Shown in pieces: positions 34,340 to 43,557 of a stretch of 64,000 bases of DNA. The stretch's first letter is position 1; the number at the start of each line of letters is the position of its first letter. Below the pieces are notes generated by a model. It saw only the letters and a program-made list of their open reading frames with translations, did no database searches and had not been told where the DNA came from. A program made the position numbers and the translations under genes. The DNA comes from CAZMMV01 sp964637035 (lineage in GTDB: Bacteria > Bacillota > Clostridia > Tissierellales > Tissierellaceae). The stretch lies in NCBI GenBank assembly GCA_964637035.1, contig CAZWTU010000001.1, positions 1 to 64,000 of the forward strand, written 5' to 3'.

Positions 34340-34369
34340 TTGACAAACAGGGCTATATTTATATATAAT
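34340..34369 (+). promoter_or_regulatory. Promoter of yceD-rpmF
   Basis: Consensus TTGACA (34340-34345) and consensus TATAAT (34364-34369) are spaced by 18 nt, 30 nt before the yceD ATG. This is the closest consensus match in the window apart from ylxM. Confidence 0.85.
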
Positions 34370-34398
34370 AAGGTTTGTTAGTTTAAGAGGTGAAAAAT

Positions 34399-34932
34399 AT
34401 GAAATTGGATTTATGGGGTTTTCTTGAAGGCGAAGATAAATTTGTTGAGTTTCAGGGGGAGTTGGACCATGGAAATCTTGATTTAAATGGTAGAAAAATA
34501 GAAATTCCTGAGCCTATCAAATATAAGGGTGAAATTTTTAAAGTTGATGGAGATAAAACTATCAATATTAATATTAATATTGATTTTATGTATGGGGAGC
34601 ACTGTAATAGATGTCTAGTTCCTACTATAAATAAAATTAATACTATTTTATCTGGGAAACTTATGGAGATAAGTGAGAAAACTGAAGTCATAGAGGATGA
34701 AGATAATAGTTATGAAAATTTTTTATACTATGAAAACAATACTTTATATCTAAATGAGTATATAATTGAACAAGTAATTCTCTCATTGCCTATGAAAACT
34801 ATTTGCAAGGAAGATTGTAAAGGATTATGTTCTAAATGTGGCATAGATTTCAACAATTCCCAGTGTGATTGTGATCATGATGATATTGATCCTAGATTTG
34901 AAAAATTAAAAGATTTTTTCCCGAAAAAATAA
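34399..34932 (+). CDS. yceD: YceD/DUF177-family protein (YlbN)
   Basis: A 177-aa family of unresolved function found beside rpmF in most bacteria; plant relatives act in 23S rRNA accumulation. The N-terminal half is beta-rich. CNRC near residue 73, then the cysteine-rich C-terminus (KEDCKGLCSKCGIDFNNSQCDC) resembles a metal site. ATG 34399 is chosen over GTG 34390 because AAGAGGTG is the SD. Co-transcription with rpmF (13 nt apart) supports a ribosome-linked role. Confidence 0.92.
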   Translation: MKLDLWGFLEGEDKFVEFQGELDHGNLDLNGRKIEIPEPIKYKGEIFKVDGDKTINININIDFMYGEHCNRCLVPTINKINTILSGKLMEISEKTEVIEDEDNSYENFLYYENNTLYLNEYIIEQVILSLPMKTICKEDCKGLCSKCGIDFNNSQCDCDHDDIDPRFEKLKDFFPKK

Positions 34933-34945
34933 GGAGGTGTTTTAA

Positions 34946-35125
34946 ATGGCAGTACCAAAGCGAAAAACGTCAAAGCAAAGAAAAAATAAAAGAAGAGCTA
35001 ATTCTTATAGACTGAATAAAGTTACAGTTGTAGAATGCCCACAATGTCATGCTTCAAAACAACCACATAGGGTTTGTGGAGAATGTGGATATTACAAAAA
35101 TAAAGAGGTTATAAACGTAGGATAA
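34946..35125 (+). CDS. rpmF: Ribosomal protein bL32, zinc-ribbon form
   Basis: A 59-aa large-subunit protein. It begins MAVPKRKTSKQRKNKRRA, the family signature. CPQC (residues 31-34) and CGEC (44-47) form the zinc ribbon, so this is the C+ form. AAGGAGGTG sits before the ATG. A strong terminator follows, so yceD-rpmF is a closed two-gene operon. Confidence 0.97.
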   Translation: MAVPKRKTSKQRKNKRRANSYRLNKVTVVECPQCHASKQPHRVCGECGYYKNKEVINVG

Positions 35126-35126
35126 T

Positions 35127-35158
35127 AAAAAAAGATAGTGAATTCACTATCTTTTTTT
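35127..35158 (+). terminator. Intrinsic terminator after rpmF
   Basis: A 14-bp perfect stem with core AAAGATAGTG / CACTATCTTT and loop AATT ends in seven T residues. The A-run on the 5' side makes it usable in both directions, though no convergent gene follows. Confidence 0.93.
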
Positions 35159-35167
35159 ATTTTCTTA

Positions 35168-35196
35168 TTGATTTTTATTTTGCTGTAAGATATATT
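35168..35196 (+). promoter_or_regulatory. Promoter of plsX operon
   Basis: TTGATT (35168-35173) and TATATT (35191-35196) are spaced by 17 nt, about 40 nt before plsX. I do not see the FapR-type 17-bp operator, nor a fapR gene, in front of plsX. Confidence 0.55.
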
Positions 35197-35236
35197 AAAT
35201 ATCAAAGGCCTTAATTATAGAGATTGGAGGGAAAAC

Positions 35237-36232
35237 ATGAAAATAATTGTTGACGCAATGGGTGGAGATAAGGCACCTGGAGAAATAATAAAGGGTACAA
35301 TAGATGCAATAAAGGAATATAATATAAATGTATTATTTGTTGGGAAAGAAGATTTAATTAAAAAGGAATTAATAAACCTAGAATATGATGAAAATAAAGT
35401 AGAAATCTTAAATGCTAGCCAAGTTATTACCAATGAGGATGATCCTGCATTGGCCATTAGAAGGAAAAAAGATTCATCTTTAGTTGTAGCCTCTAAAGCA
35501 TTAGTAGAAGGCCTAGGTGATGGTATGATATCAGCAGGAAGTACTGGAGCACTTTTATCCGCAGGTCTTTTTATAGTTAAAAGAATTGAAGGCATTGATA
35601 GGGCTGCCTTAACTGTTATGTATCCAACTATGGATAAGTTTTCATTATTAGTGGATGCAGGTGCCAATGTAGACACAAAAGCTGAGTATTTATATCAATT
35701 TGCATTAATGGGATCTATATATATGAATAAGGTAATGGATATAGCCTCACCTAGTATAGGTTTAGTAAATATTGGTACTGAAAAATCAAAGGGTAACCAA
35801 CTAGTAAAAGAAACCTATGAACTTTTAGAAAGTAATCTTCCAAATTTCAAAGGAAATATTGAAGCTAGGGATTTGCCTTATGGAAAAGTTGACGTTATTG
35901 TTGCAGATGGTTTTGTAGGCAATGTTATATTAAAACTAACTGAGGGGATGGCCAGTTCTATATTTTCAATTTTAAAAGATGAATTTACCAAAAACTTAAG
36001 GACTAAAATAGGGGCCTCTATACTTAAGGGGGAACTAAGTAATATTAAGGGAAGAATGGATTATAGAGAATATGGGGGTGCACCCCTATTAGGCACTCAA
36101 AAGCCTATGGTAAAAGCTCATGGTAGTTCAGATGCTTATGCCATTAAAAATGGAATTAAACAGTTAATTAGATTTATAGACAATGATGTAATAAAAATAA
36201 TAGAAGATAGTATTAAAAAAATAGAAAAATAA
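35237..36232 (+). CDS. plsX: Phosphate acyltransferase PlsX
   Basis: Makes acyl phosphate from acyl-ACP for PlsY-dependent glycerol-3-phosphate acylation. The motifs are IIVDAMGGDKAPGEI, SAGSTGALLSAGLFI, LVDAGANVDTKAEYL, GLVNIGTEKSKGNQL, DGFVGNVILKLTEG and the C-terminal GGAPLLG. It has 331 aa. It works with ACP, encoded 18 nt downstream. The fabD and fabG genes that separate plsX and acpP in Bacillus are missing here. Confidence 0.97.
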   Translation: MKIIVDAMGGDKAPGEIIKGTIDAIKEYNINVLFVGKEDLIKKELINLEYDENKVEILNASQVITNEDDPALAIRRKKDSSLVVASKALVEGLGDGMISAGSTGALLSAGLFIVKRIEGIDRAALTVMYPTMDKFSLLVDAGANVDTKAEYLYQFALMGSIYMNKVMDIASPSIGLVNIGTEKSKGNQLVKETYELLESNLPNFKGNIEARDLPYGKVDVIVADGFVGNVILKLTEGMASSIFSILKDEFTKNLRTKIGASILKGELSNIKGRMDYREYGGAPLLGTQKPMVKAHGSSDAYAIKNGIKQLIRFIDNDVIKIIEDSIKKIEK

Positions 36233-36250
36233 AAATTGGGAGGAATAATA

Positions 36251-36487
36251 ATGATATTTGAAAAAATTCAAGAAATAATAAGCATTCAATTTAATGTTGA
36301 AAAGGAAGAAATAATCTTGGAAACTTCTTTTCAGGAGGATTTAGATGCAGATTCTTTAGATTTAGTTGAACTTATAATGGCTATAGAAGATGAGTTTAAT
36401 CTAGAAATAGAAGATGAAAACATGGAGGATATTACTACAGTTGAAGATGTGGTAGAATATATTTCAAAGGTGTTAGAAGATCAGTAA
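36251..36487 (+). CDS. acpP: Acyl carrier protein
   Basis: Carries growing acyl chains on a phosphopantetheine arm. Its attachment serine is in DLDADSLDLVEL. The protein is small and very acidic, with the four-helix pattern of ACP. ATG 36251 (78 aa) is chosen because GGGAGGA (36238-36244) is its SD; an upstream in-frame TTG at 36236 overlaps it. It is flanked by plsX and rnc. Confidence 0.95.
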   Translation: MIFEKIQEIISIQFNVEKEEIILETSFQEDLDADSLDLVELIMAIEDEFNLEIEDENMEDITTVEDVVEYISKVLEDQ

Positions 36488-36527
36488 TAAATCTTTCCTA
36501 ATTATTATATAGATATGGAGGAAATAC

Positions 36528-37244
36528 ATGGATAGAAAAGAATATAAATGGTTAGAGCCCTTAGAAAAGAAATTAGACTATAAATTCAAAAATATAAAAC
36601 TTTTAAAAACTGCTTTAACCCATAGTTCATATACAAATGAACATAATATGAAAAACACTGAAAACAATGAAAGGCTTGAATTTTTAGGGGACACAATTTT
36701 AAGCCTTATTGTGAGTCAATACTTGTATAAAAAATATCCAAATTATCCTGAAGGTGAATTGACTAAGATAAGAGCTAAAGTTGTTTGCGAATCTTCCTTA
36801 GCTTTTGTTGCGAAAAAGATTGATTTAGGAGAGTTTTTATTACTAGGAAAGGGAGAAGAAGTTACTGGTGGAAGGTCAAGGGAATCTATACTTGCAGATG
36901 CCAGTGAGGCCCTAATGGGTGCTATATATTTAGATAGTGACTTTCAGGGAGTTAACAATCTAATGTTGAAAAAATTTGAAAATGATCTTGTACATGCTGT
37001 TGCCAAAGGGTCATTATTTATTGATTATAAAACAGACTTACAAGAAAATCTTCAAAAAAGAACAAAATCACAAATAGAATACAAAATTAAAAAAGAAGAA
37101 GGGCCAGACCATGATAAAATATTCTATATAGATGTAATAGTAAACAATAAATCCGTAGGTACTGGTTCTGGAAGAAATAAGAAGGAAGCAGAACAAATGG
37201 CAGCAAAAGAGGCCTTATTGATATTAGGCGAAACAAATGACTAG
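36528..37244 (+). CDS. rnc: Ribonuclease III
   Basis: Cleaves double-stranded RNA in rRNA, mRNA and 6S/4.5S-type RNA processing. The catalytic signature is NERLEFLGDTILSLIVS (residues about 46-62), with a second acidic set in DASEALMGAIYLD. A C-terminal dsRNA-binding domain (YKTDLQENLQKRTK...AAKEALLIL) follows. At 238 aa it is normal. It overlaps the next gene by 8 nt. Confidence 0.97.
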   Translation: MDRKEYKWLEPLEKKLDYKFKNIKLLKTALTHSSYTNEHNMKNTENNERLEFLGDTILSLIVSQYLYKKYPNYPEGELTKIRAKVVCESSLAFVAKKIDLGEFLLLGKGEEVTGGRSRESILADASEALMGAIYLDSDFQGVNNLMLKKFENDLVHAVAKGSLFIDYKTDLQENLQKRTKSQIEYKIKKEEGPDHDKIFYIDVIVNNKSVGTGSGRNKKEAEQMAAKEALLILGETND

Positions 37245-38322
37245 ACATTATATAATTCCAATTTTCGTTCCACACTCAGGTTGTCCCCATGATTGTGTAT
37301 TTTGTAATCAAAAAAAGATTACTGGATCGTCTACAACTGTTACACCAGAAGACGTTAAGAGGATAATTGATGAACATTTAAAAACATTTAAATCTCCTAA
37401 CACTATAGAAGTTGCATTTTATGGTGGCAGTTTCACTGCCATAGATATTCTAGTTCAAAAATCTTTACTAGCTATTCCCTTTAAATATAAAAAAGAGAAT
37501 AAGATAGATTATATCAGGCTATCTACTAGACCTGATGCCATAGATAATTTAATTCTTAATAATTTAAAGGATTACTCGGTTGATACTATAGAGCTTGGAG
37601 TCCAATCTTTAGATCAAGATGTATTGGATCAAAGTGGCAGAGGCCATAGCGTGGAAGATGTTTATGAAGCAGCTAATTTGATAAAAAAATATAAATTCAA
37701 TTTAGGTCTTCAAATGATGATTGGACTTCCTGGCGATACTAGAGAAAAGTCTTTAAAAACCTGTAAAGAATTTATTAAATTAGATCCATTTTGTGTTCGG
37801 ATATATCCTACCTTAGTTATAGTTGATACTTTTTTAGAAAGACAATATTTTAATAATAACTATCTACCTATAGGTCTTGAAAAGGCAGTTGACTTGTCAG
37901 CTTTGCTTCTTATGATGTTTGAAATAAATAATATTAATGTTATTCGTATTGGATTACAGCCAACAGAAAACATTCAATTAGGAAAGGATGTAGTGGCTGG
38001 ACCCTTTCATCCCGCCTTTAGACAATTGGTGGAAACAGAAATATATAGAAGGATATTAGATTATTTCTTTGAAAATAACAAGTTTGATATGGAAAACAAA
38101 CAAGTTTTGTTAGAGGTAAATGAAAAGAGAATTTCCTCAATAAGTGGGCAAAAATCTAAAAATATAATATATTTAAAAGATAAATATAGTTTTAATAAGG
38201 TGAAAATATATGGAAAAGATATAGATAAAGATTTGATTTTAATTACAATAGATGATTTTCATGGTAAAATAGATATGAAGCTTTCAATTAAATCTTATTT
38301 AAAAGAATGTATAAACATTTAA
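37237..38322 (+). CDS. Radical SAM protein, Elp3/YhcC-like
   Basis: The iron-sulfur motif CPHDCVFCNQ (CxxxCxxC) begins at about residue 16. EVAFYGGSFTAID follows, then ELGVQSLDQDVLDQSGRGH and GLQMMIGLPGD, all typical of Elp3-like radical SAM enzymes. No GNAT acetyltransferase domain is attached, so it is not a full Elp3. It is common between rnc and smc in Clostridia (recalled). The substrate is unknown; tRNA or a small metabolite is possible. At 361 aa it has a C-terminal region of about 110 residues that I cannot assign. Confidence 0.85.
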   Translation: MTRHYIIPIFVPHSGCPHDCVFCNQKKITGSSTTVTPEDVKRIIDEHLKTFKSPNTIEVAFYGGSFTAIDILVQKSLLAIPFKYKKENKIDYIRLSTRPDAIDNLILNNLKDYSVDTIELGVQSLDQDVLDQSGRGHSVEDVYEAANLIKKYKFNLGLQMMIGLPGDTREKSLKTCKEFIKLDPFCVRIYPTLVIVDTFLERQYFNNNYLPIGLEKAVDLSALLLMMFEINNINVIRIGLQPTENIQLGKDVVAGPFHPAFRQLVETEIYRRILDYFFENNKFDMENKQVLLEVNEKRISSISGQKSKNIIYLKDKYSFNKVKIYGKDIDKDLILITIDDFHGKIDMKLSIKSYLKECINI

Positions 38323-38389
38323 ATCAACTTTAGAGCTTCCTTGTTAAAGGGAGCCTTTAATTATATAATACATATAAGAGGTGTTGTAC

Positions 38390-41300
38390 TTGAGATTAAA
38401 GAAATTAGAAATTCAAGGTTTTAAATCTTTCGCATATAAAACTGAAATTAAAATTGAAGATGGTATAACTGCCATAGTCGGACCTAACGGAAGTGGAAAG
38501 AGTAATATTTCTGATGCCATAAGATGGGTACTAGGTGAGCAAAGTGTTAAAAACTTAAGGGGCAGTAAGATGGAAGATGTCATATTTGCAGGGACATCTA
38601 AAAAGAGACCCTTAGGTTATTGTGAGGTCACTATTACTTTCGACAATACCTCAGCTATGATACCTTTAGACTATTCAGAAGTTGCTGTTACAAGAAGAAT
38701 GTTTAGGTCTGGTGAGTCTGAATATTATTTAAATAAAAACTCTTGTAGACTCAGGGACATTAGGGAGTTATTTATGGATACTGGCATTGGTAAAGACGGA
38801 TACTCAATTATTGGACAAGGCCGTATAGATGAAATACTAAGCAATAGACCTGAAGATAGACGAAGTATATTCGAAGAGGCAGCAGGAATAGTCAAGTATA
38901 AAACAAAAAAAATTGAAGCAGAAAGAAAGTTGGAAAAAACTGAGGATAATATTATTAGGATTAAGGATTTGATATTTGAATTATCTAATCAATCAGAAAC
39001 CCTAGAAGAACAATCAAGAAAAGCTAATGAATTTATTAAATTTCATAACAAATTAAAAGAATTAGAAGTTAATTTATTTATTATGGATATCAGAAAACTT
39101 GAACAGGAAATAAAAAAAATAAATAAAGAAAAATCAGGCTTAGAAATTGACCTAAAAGAAGAGATTTTAAAAAGTAAAGAGATAGAAGATAATTTTAATA
39201 ATATTAAATTTAATATTGATAAATTGGAAAGTAAAATTGAAGAATATAGAAATAAGAATTTAGATACAAAAGCTGAAATTGATAAAAACCATAATGAATT
39301 ATCAATTTTAAAGGAAAAAGAAGGTTTTTACAATAAGGATTTGGACAGGCTTAAAAAAGAAAAAGAGCTTTCAAATGACAAATTAAAACAATTACAAGAA
39401 AACAAATTGGAAACTAAGCTTATGCTAGATAATCTAAACAAAGAATATAATAAATTGTTTGCAATATATAAGCTAGAAAAGGAAAAAATAGATAGTTGGG
39501 ATGGTAACTTAAATCAACTAGATAGGCAAATAGAAAATGAGAAAAACAATATAATTAAACTCTACAATTATTCATCTGATACAAGGTCTCAGTTAAATAG
39601 TATTATTTCATTTAATGATAATATAAAGAATAGGATCCAACAATTAAATAAAGAAATTGATAATAGAAAAGAAAAATCTGAAGAAATATATAGGAAGGAA
39701 AAAAATGAGATAACAAGCAAGAAAAATCTAGAAAGGGAATTGATATCTCTTAACAAGGAATTTAAAAACAAGGAAGAGCTTATGTTAGAAAGTAGGAAAG
39801 GCTTAGCTTCTGCTACTGAAGAAATTAACAATAACAACAACCAAATGGGAAGTAAATTGTCTAGCTTGAAATTGCTTGAAAATATGGAAGAGGATTATGA
39901 GGGGTATTATAAAGGGGTTAAATCTATATTATTAAAATCAAAAACAGATAATAAAATAAAAACATCTCTTATAGGAGTAGTTGCTGAGTTGATTGATGTA
40001 GACCCTAAATATGAAAATGCTATTGAAATGGCCCTAGGTTCAAATAGTCAAAATATAGTAACTCCCACTGAAAAAGATGCTAAGAATCTTATTAATTATT
40101 TGAAAACCAATAAATTAGGCAGAATAACTTGTTTGCCTAATGATGTTATAAAGCCTAATTTAATTCATCTAAAGGAGTCAGATAAAAATCAGTTCAATAT
40201 ATTAGGATTAGGATATGAATTAATAAAATTTGATTCAAAATATGAAAATATTTTTAAATATTTATTAGGAAGAACAATTATAATAGAAGATATTGACAAT
40301 GCAATAAACTTTGCAAATAAGTATAATCATAGGCACAGAATAATTACTCTAGATGGAGAGGTTTTAAACCCAGGTGGCTCTTTGTCTGGGGGAAGTAATT
40401 ACAAAAACAAGGTAAATATTATTAATAGGAAAAATAGGATTAATAAATTAAAAGTTGAAATTACTAATCTAAATAATATTAAAATAAAGTTGGAAGAAAA
40501 AAAGAATATTTACTTTGACCAACAATTTGAATTGGAAAATTTACTTAAGTTACTAAGTGAAAAAATAAAAGATAATGAATATAAAATAATTATTTCTAAA
40601 AACAACCAAGACCAATTTTTAAATGAAATAAGTATCTTAGACCAAATAATTACAAGGGCTGAAAATGACATATTAGAACTTAAAAATGAAAAAGATAATT
40701 ATGATACAAAAGTAAAAGAATTAAAGGATTTACTTATTGATTCAGACAAGGCTATTGAAAAACAAAAAGAAAAAATCGAAGAGTTAACTAAAGATTTTAA
40801 TAAAAAGAAACTAGATAAAGATGAAGAGTTAAGAAATCTAACAGATCTGAAAATAAATACTAATGAAATTCAAAATAATATTAAAAATCTGGAGGAAAAG
40901 TTAAATCAGTATGTTTTGGAGATTGAAAATATATATAATAATTTACAAGATAAAAATGACTTGATCTTATTTACGAAGGAAAATTTATCTGATATAGATT
41001 TGAGAAAATCTGATTTAGTCCAGTTGGTAGAAAAACTAAAGAAAACTGAGGCGGATACTAGGTTGAGTTTAGATACTTTTATCCAACAGAAAAATAAGGA
41101 CATGAATGATTTTTATTCTGAACAAAACAATTTAATTGCAGTAAATAAAAACATTAGTAGTAAAGAAAAGAATTTAAACTCTTTAGATGTTAAATTTACT
41201 AGAAACTCAGTACAATTAGAAAATTATCATAAAAGACTTCTTGATGATTATGAGCTGGATTATCAAGAAGCATTAAAGCTTGAAATCACAATAGACAATA

Positions 41301-41968
41301 TTCAGGAGTCTATTATATTAGTAAGAAGGTTAAAATCTAATATTAAAGAATTAGGCAATGTAAATTTAAGTTCTATTGAAGAGTATAAGTCATTAAAATC
41401 AAGGTTAGACTTTATATTAAATCAACAAAAAGATTTAATAAATGCTAAGTTGACTTTACTAGAAGTTATTGATGATATGGAAATAAAAATGACAAATGAG
41501 TTTTTAATAAGTTTTGAAAAGATAAATGAGAATTTTAAAGAGATTTTTAAGATTTTATTTGATGGTGGGAAAGCCGAGCTAACGCTAAGTGATAAGGACG
41601 ATGTACTTAATTCAGGAATAGATATAAATGCCCAGCCTCCAGGGAAAAAATTACAAAATTTATCTTTATTATCCGGGGGAGAAAAATCCTTAACTGCTGT
41701 TGCTTTGCTGTTTTCTATTTTGAATCTTAAGCCAGCACCATTTTGTATTTTGGATGAAATAGATGCTTCTTTAGATGAATCTAATATTAATAAATATACA
41801 AATTATTTAAAAACACTTGCTGCAGATACACAATTTGTACTTATTACCCATAGGAAAACAACTATGGAAATTGTGGATATTTTATATGGAGTGGCTATGG
41901 AGGAAGAAGGAGTGTCTAAATTGATATCCATAAAATTAGAAGATTATATTAAAGAAATAGCTAGTTAG
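38390..41968 (+). CDS. smc: Chromosome segregation protein SMC
   Basis: The SMC ATPase forms rings with ScpA/ScpB that extrude and compact the chromosome. Walker A is VGPNGSGKSN (residues about 31-40). Two long coiled coils flank the hinge at about residues 510-670 (GVVAELIDVDPKYENAIEMALG ... GGSLSGGS, given here in parts). The ABC signature is LSGGEKSLTAVALL and Walker B is CILDEIDASLDE. TTG 38390 is chosen because GAGGTG (38378-38383) is its SD, giving 1192 aa. The rnc-smc-ftsY order is conserved in Firmicutes. Confidence 0.97.
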   Translation: MRLKKLEIQGFKSFAYKTEIKIEDGITAIVGPNGSGKSNISDAIRWVLGEQSVKNLRGSKMEDVIFAGTSKKRPLGYCEVTITFDNTSAMIPLDYSEVAVTRRMFRSGESEYYLNKNSCRLRDIRELFMDTGIGKDGYSIIGQGRIDEILSNRPEDRRSIFEEAAGIVKYKTKKIEAERKLEKTEDNIIRIKDLIFELSNQSETLEEQSRKANEFIKFHNKLKELEVNLFIMDIRKLEQEIKKINKEKSGLEIDLKEEILKSKEIEDNFNNIKFNIDKLESKIEEYRNKNLDTKAEIDKNHNELSILKEKEGFYNKDLDRLKKEKELSNDKLKQLQENKLETKLMLDNLNKEYNKLFAIYKLEKEKIDSWDGNLNQLDRQIENEKNNIIKLYNYSSDTRSQLNSIISFNDNIKNRIQQLNKEIDNRKEKSEEIYRKEKNEITSKKNLERELISLNKEFKNKEELMLESRKGLASATEEINNNNNQMGSKLSSLKLLENMEEDYEGYYKGVKSILLKSKTDNKIKTSLIGVVAELIDVDPKYENAIEMALGSNSQNIVTPTEKDAKNLINYLKTNKLGRITCLPNDVIKPNLIHLKESDKNQFNILGLGYELIKFDSKYENIFKYLLGRTIIIEDIDNAINFANKYNHRHRIITLDGEVLNPGGSLSGGSNYKNKVNIINRKNRINKLKVEITNLNNIKIKLEEKKNIYFDQQFELENLLKLLSEKIKDNEYKIIISKNNQDQFLNEISILDQIITRAENDILELKNEKDNYDTKVKELKDLLIDSDKAIEKQKEKIEELTKDFNKKKLDKDEELRNLTDLKINTNEIQNNIKNLEEKLNQYVLEIENIYNNLQDKNDLILFTKENLSDIDLRKSDLVQLVEKLKKTEADTRLSLDTFIQQKNKDMNDFYSEQNNLIAVNKNISSKEKNLNSLDVKFTRNSVQLENYHKRLLDDYELDYQEALKLEITIDNIQESIILVRRLKSNIKELGNVNLSSIEEYKSLKSRLDFILNQQKDLINAKLTLLEVIDDMEIKMTNEFLISFEKINENFKEIFKILFDGGKAELTLSDKDDVLNSGIDINAQPPGKKLQNLSLLSGGEKSLTAVALLFSILNLKPAPFCILDEIDASLDESNINKYTNYLKTLAADTQFVLITHRKTTMEIVDILYGVAMEEEGVSKLISIKLEDYIKEIAS

Positions 41969-41978
41969 GAGGATGAAA

Positions 41979-43076
41979 ATGTTAAATTGGTTTAAGAAAA
42001 AAGATAAATTAAAAGAAAACAAGGATAATATGGAAGAAGAAAGTCAGATGGAAAAGGAAGAAAGTCTATCTGATCATACTAAAGAACAAATAGAGGAAGC
42101 CTTAGTTGAGGAGACTGAAGAGATTGGAGTAAATGAGGTCTTAGGAACCACTGACAAGAAATTAGGATTCTTTGAAAAGCTAAAAAAAGGTTTAACTAAA
42201 ACAAGAGATGACTTTTCTAATAAAATAGATGGAATTATCCAATCCTATAAAAAAATTGATGAGGAATTATTTGAAGACTTAGAGGAGGTTTTAGTTACAT
42301 CTGATGTAGGCATAAATACTACTATGGAATTAATTGATAATCTAAGGCTTAGAATTAAGGAGGAAAAAATTACTGAACCTGAGGCAGTTAAAGAATTATT
42401 GAAAGATGAAATTAGAAAGATTATGGAAGTATCAATTTTAAATAATAAATTGAATATAGAGCCTTCTCCAGCCGTTATATTAGTTGTAGGTGTAAATGGA
42501 GTTGGCAAAACTACTACAATTGGAAAACTTTCAAATAACTTTAGAAAACAAGGAAAGAAAGTATTAATAGCTGCAGGAGATACTTATAGGGCTGCAGCCA
42601 TAGAGCAGTTAGAGGAGTGGAGCAAGAGGTCAGGTGTTGAGTTTATCGCTCATAGTGAAGGTTCTGACCCTGCCGCTGTTATATTTGATGGCATACAAGC
42701 TGCTAAGGCTAGAAAGGCAGATATATTAATTTGCGATACGGCTGGTAGGCTACACAATAAATCTAATTTAATGCAAGAATTAAATAAAATATTTAGAGTT
42801 GTGGAAAAAGAATATGGAAATGCTAGCAAAGAAATATTATTAGTATTAGATGCTACTACAGGACAAAATGCTATAATTCAAGCAAAGGTATTTAAAGAAG
42901 TTGCTAACATAACTGGTGTAGCTCTTACTAAGTTAGATGGAACTGCAAAGGGTGGAGTTATTATAGCATTACATTCTGAGCTTAATATACCTGTTAAGTT
43001 AGTGGGCGTAGGTGAGGGGATAGATGATCTTCAAGAGTTTATTGTAGAGGATTTTGTGGATGCAATATTTGATTAA
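41979..43076 (+). CDS. ftsY: Signal recognition particle receptor FtsY
   Basis: The membrane-side GTPase that receives Ffh-bound ribosomes. A short basic start (MLNWFKKKDK) and a glutamate-rich acidic region (residues about 10-60) precede the N domain. The G domain has GVNGVGKTTTIGKL, DTYRAAAIEQL, DTAGRLHNKSNLM and TKLDGTAKGG. It has 365 aa from ATG 41979, chosen because AGGAGG abuts the ATG at 41973. Its partner ffh lies 500 nt downstream. Confidence 0.97.
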   Translation: MLNWFKKKDKLKENKDNMEEESQMEKEESLSDHTKEQIEEALVEETEEIGVNEVLGTTDKKLGFFEKLKKGLTKTRDDFSNKIDGIIQSYKKIDEELFEDLEEVLVTSDVGINTTMELIDNLRLRIKEEKITEPEAVKELLKDEIRKIMEVSILNNKLNIEPSPAVILVVGVNGVGKTTTIGKLSNNFRKQGKKVLIAAGDTYRAAAIEQLEEWSKRSGVEFIAHSEGSDPAAVIFDGIQAAKARKADILICDTAGRLHNKSNLMQELNKIFRVVEKEYGNASKEILLVLDATTGQNAIIQAKVFKEVANITGVALTKLDGTAKGGVIIALHSELNIPVKLVGVGEGIDDLQEFIVEDFVDAIFD

Positions 43077-43084
43077 AAAAAGTA

Positions 43085-43113
43085 TTGACAAAGAAAGAAA
43101 AATATACTAGAAT
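43085..43113 (+). promoter_or_regulatory. Promoter of ylxM-ffh operon
   Basis: Perfect TTGACA (43085-43090) and TAGAAT (43108-43113) are spaced by exactly 17 nt, 9 nt after the ftsY stop. A 12-bp perfect inverted repeat begins at the base after the -10. Confidence 0.88.
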
Positions 43114-43144
43114 AATACTGTCAAGTTAAAAGCTTGACAGTATT
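43114..43144. repeat. 12-bp perfect inverted repeat at the ylxM start site
   Basis: AATACTGTCAAG (43114-43125) and CTTGACAGTATT (43133-43144) are exact inverted copies around a 7-nt loop. No T-run follows, so this is not a standard terminator. With transcription starting near 43120, about half of the left arm would be upstream of the transcript. A DNA operator or a 5'-mRNA hairpin are the two simplest readings. Confidence 0.85.
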
Positions 43145-43163
43145 ATGATTTGTGGTGATAAAT

Positions 43164-43553
43164 ATGGATGAGAAACTAGTTGAAATAGGAATATTATTTG
43201 ATTTTTATGGTGGATTGCTTACTGAGAGGCAATACTCTGCTATAAAGTTGTATTATATTCATGATTTGTCCTTGGCAGAAATTGGGGAAGAATTAAATAT
43301 TACTAGACAAGGTGTATTCGATACTTTAAAACGTGGGGAACAAAAGCTTTATAAGTTTGAAACAAAACTTAATTTAGTAAGAAAGTTTCATTCCAATAAT
43401 GCTAGTATAAAAAAAATAATAGATTATTCACAGGCTATAATTGAATGCCTAAATAATGTGGAAAATATTGATAAAAGTGAGGATATAAAAAATAAAGCAA
43501 TATTTATAAAAAAGATTAGCAATGACATATTAAATAATAACCAGGGGGTGTAA
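43164..43553 (+). CDS. ylxM: YlxM-family HTH protein, SRP-associated
   Basis: A 129-aa helix-turn-helix protein of the UPF0122 family. LTERQYSAIKLYYIHDLSLAEIGEELNITRQGVFDTLKRGE (about residues 19-59, sigma-70 region-4-like HTH) is the core, shown here by its ends LTERQ and LKRGE in the usual description. In streptococci YlxM modulates SRP GTPase activity. ATG 43164 is chosen with GGTGAT (43154-43159) as SD. It is directly 5' to ffh (4 nt). The HTH and the palindrome at its promoter invite an autoregulation hypothesis. Confidence 0.93.
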   Translation: MDEKLVEIGILFDFYGGLLTERQYSAIKLYYIHDLSLAEIGEELNITRQGVFDTLKRGEQKLYKFETKLNLVRKFHSNNASIKKIIDYSQAIIECLNNVENIDKSEDIKNKAIFIKKISNDILNNNQGV

Positions 43554-43557
43554 ATAA

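Noticed and set aside
38335..38357. Hairpin between the radical SAM gene and smc
   Set aside because: GCTTCCTT/AAGGGAGC pairs with a wobble but has no proper T-run, so I do not call it a terminator.
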